Assembly: GCF_900115135.1 (NCBI RefSeq)
Contig: NZ_FOVK01000001.1
Coordinates: 372,001-436,000 of the forward strand
Source: Proteiniclasticum ruminis
Lineage (GTDB): Bacteria > Bacillota > Clostridia > Clostridiales > Clostridiaceae
Length of the DNA stretch: 64,000 nt
Direction: 5' to 3'
In this document: positions 62,722 through 64,000 of the stretch, in pieces
How the letters are laid out: every line of letters starts with the position of its first letter
Numbering within the stretch: position 1 is the first letter of the stretch
Position numbers and translations under genes: made by a program
The notes under the pieces: generated by a model
What the model was told of the DNA's origin: nothing
Database searches by the model: none
What the model saw: only the letters and a program-made list of their open reading frames with translations

Positions 62722-63573
62722 TTATTTCCGGAAACTTTCATCATATAGATCCAGCAGAGTTCTTATCAGAATGGTAGTCGTAAGTGTACCTACGCCTCCA
62801 GGAACTTTCGTAGCATATGCCGCCTTCTGTAGAACACTCTCCAGATCACAGTCCCCCACAATCTTGCCGTCAAGCTCTGAAGTCCCTACATCAATCACGG
62901 TAGCACCTTCAGACACATACTTCTCATCGATCATCAGAGGTCTTCCCATGGCACTGATGAGAATTTCACCAGACCTTGCCATCATCGGCAGATTGCTGGT
63001 TCTGCTGTGACATACCGTAACGGTCATATGTTCCCGAAGCAGTAGCTGTATCAGTGGCTTTCCCACAATATTGCTGCGTCCAATGATCACTGCATGCTTA
63101 CCTTTGAGCTCTCCATGAATATTCTTCAGTATTTCTACCACACTGGAAGGCGTGCATGGTGCTACCCCTCCTGATGTAGAAGCCAATAATCCGATGTTGA
63201 TGGGATTGACGCCATCCACATCCTTGTCTTTACTGATGCTTTCAGCTACACGTTCTTCATTGATGTGCTTCGGCAGCGGAAAAAGAACCATAATCCCATG
63301 TACCTTGTCATCACCATTGAGCTCGCCAATCATCGAAAGAAGGTCTTCCTCTGATGTATCCTCAGCCAATGTGATCTTCAGCATTGTTCCGCCTAATGCT
63401 TCCAGGTTTTTTTTCTGCATTTCGAGATAATAGACTGAACCAGGATCTTCTCCCACAAGGACCGTTGCGAGAGTAGGCACTGGTTTGCCTTCTGCTTTAT
63501 AGGTCAAGATACGACTCTTCAGTTTTTCTTTCTCTGTTTTTGCTATCGCTGAAACATTAATAATCTCTGCCAT
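62722..63573 (-). CDS. folD: Bifunctional methylenetetrahydrofolate dehydrogenase/cyclohydrolase (FolD)
   Basis: 283 residues. Catalytic Tyr-Lys region SVYYLEMQKKN, QLPLP-equivalent VLFPLPKHINEERV, PCTPSSVVEILKN and the NADP fold VIIGRSNIVGKPLIQLL are present. It interconverts methylene-, methenyl- and formyl-tetrahydrofolate. RBS GGAGGG before the ATG. Confidence 0.96.
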   Translation of the reverse strand: MAEIINVSAIAKTEKEKLKSRILTYKAEGKPVPTLATVLVGEDPGSVYYLEMQKKNLEALGGTMLKITLAEDTSEEDLLSMIGELNGDDKVHGIMVLFPLPKHINEERVAESISKDKDVDGVNPINIGLLASTSGGVAPCTPSSVVEILKNIHGELKGKHAVIIGRSNIVGKPLIQLLLREHMTVTVCHSRTSNLPMMARSGEILISAMGRPLMIDEKYVSEGATVIDVGTSELDGKIVGDCDLESVLQKAAYATKVPGGVGTLTTTILIRTLLDLYDESFRK

Positions 63574-63621
63574 CTGTCCCTCCTGGATCGAAAAATCTTC
63601 TGCAACCTTATTATGAACTTA

Positions 63622-64000
63622 CTACTCTTGACCTTTCTCCTGATGTGCGATTTTGTCCAGCACTCCATTGATAAAAGCTCCAGAGGTTTCATCTGAATAC
63701 TTTTTAGCGATCTCTACCGCCTCAAAAATCGATACATTCTCCGGGATACCCTGCATAAAGAGAATTTCATAAGTGCTCAACCTCAGTATACTTAAGTTGA
63801 TTTTAGAAACTCTCTGAATCTTCCAGTTCACCAGATACTTTTCTATGATTGAATCCAACTGTTCTTTTTTGTCATTTACACCGTTGAGTACTTCTTCCAA
63901 ATACTTCAGATCTGTATCTTCACGCAGGTCCTCATGGTTGTCTTCAAAATAATCATCCACAAGCTCCTCAATGTTCTTCTCATTCATGGTGCTTTGATAC
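63622..64000 (-). CDS. nusB: Transcription antitermination factor NusB, N-terminus outside window
   Basis: The visible C-terminal part has LVNWKIQRVSKINLSILRLSTYEILF and SIFEAVEIAKKYSDETSGAFINGVLDKI, the core of NusB. The frame stays open through the first ATG (63987) to the window edge, and compared with other NusB proteins about 15-20 residues are missing, so the start lies outside. NusB pairs with NusE at boxA RNA during rRNA transcription. Confidence 0.93.
   Translation of the reverse strand, partial: YQSTMNEKNIEELVDDYFEDNHEDLREDTDLKYLEEVLNGVNDKKEQLDSIIEKYLVNWKIQRVSKINLSILRLSTYEILFMQGIPENVSIFEAVEIAKKYSDETSGAFINGVLDKIAHQEKGQE

Noticed and set aside
1-64000. Search by eye for CRISPR arrays, tRNA/rRNA genes, insertion sequences, toxin-antitoxin or defence genes
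   Set aside because: No regularly spaced repeats, cloverleaf genes, transposase genes or defence islands were recognised; absence by eye is not a computed result.

Overview
This 64-kb window looks like an ordinary stretch of chromosome from an anaerobic member of the Clostridia (Bacillota). The evidence is the gene orders (miaB-mutS-mutL-miaA-hfq; xseA-xseB-ispA-dxs-tlyA-nadK-argR-recN-spo0A; nudF-xerD-deoB-punA-pdp-scpA-scpB), the strong AGGAGG-type ribosome binding sites, a Spo0A homologue, a Gram-positive type LexA box and the many ATGA-type gene overlaps. The genus cannot be named from the sequence alone. Most genes lie on the minus strand. No rRNA, tRNA, CRISPR array or intact insertion sequence was recognised.

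Layout. 1-1.4 kb: the 3' part of an intact-looking tyrosine recombinase, a strong terminator, then an AT-rich spacer with a short coding-like scrap. 1.4-9.2 kb: a ten-gene operon (mrpE, F, G, mbhD-like, mbhE-like, mrpB, C, D and two further large NuoL/M-type subunits) for a membrane cation/proton antiporter complex with no hydrogenase or other redox subunit. 9.5-20.6 kb: a twelve-gene cobalamin operon (cbiA, cblT, cblS, cobU, cobS, cbiP, cbiB, cobD, btuF, btuC, btuD, cobO) behind a consensus promoter and a B12 riboswitch ending in a strong terminator. It covers uptake, side-chain amidation, aminopropanol attachment, adenosylation and lower-ligand assembly, but holds no corrin-ring genes and no cobT; CblT/CblS imply use of salvaged alpha-ribazole. 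20.7-26.3 kb: a small HTH/DUF2975 pair, deoD, autoregulated lexA, a CorC/HlyC-type membrane protein, a PLP lyase-family protein and hfq. 26.3-33.2 kb: miaA, mutL, mutS and miaB (tRNA A37 modification and mismatch repair). 33.4-42.8 kb: two PLP aminotransferases, a GNAT enzyme, an ECF S-component, rpsA-ispH, aroH with a flavoprotein, and gdhA. 43-47.5 kb: an RpiR-type regulator, a chemoreceptor with an H-NOX haem domain, and a divergent isoprenoid-synthase-like protein. 47.5-53.7 kb: scpB/scpA and nucleoside catabolism (pdp, punA, deoB), a XerD-like recombinase and nudF. 53.9-64 kb: spo0A, recN, argR, nadK, tlyA, dxs, ispA, xseB, xseA, folD and the 3' part of nusB.

The points most worth following up are: the H-NOX chemoreceptor, which keeps every residue of the oxygen-binding distal pocket of the thermophilic clostridial H-NOX; the XerD-like protein in the canonical xerD position that has lost two catalytic residues; the three-channel antiporter operon; the lone isoprenoid-synthase-like protein; and the absence of spoIVB between recN and spo0A. 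All functional statements rest on motif recognition by eye; no database search was run.
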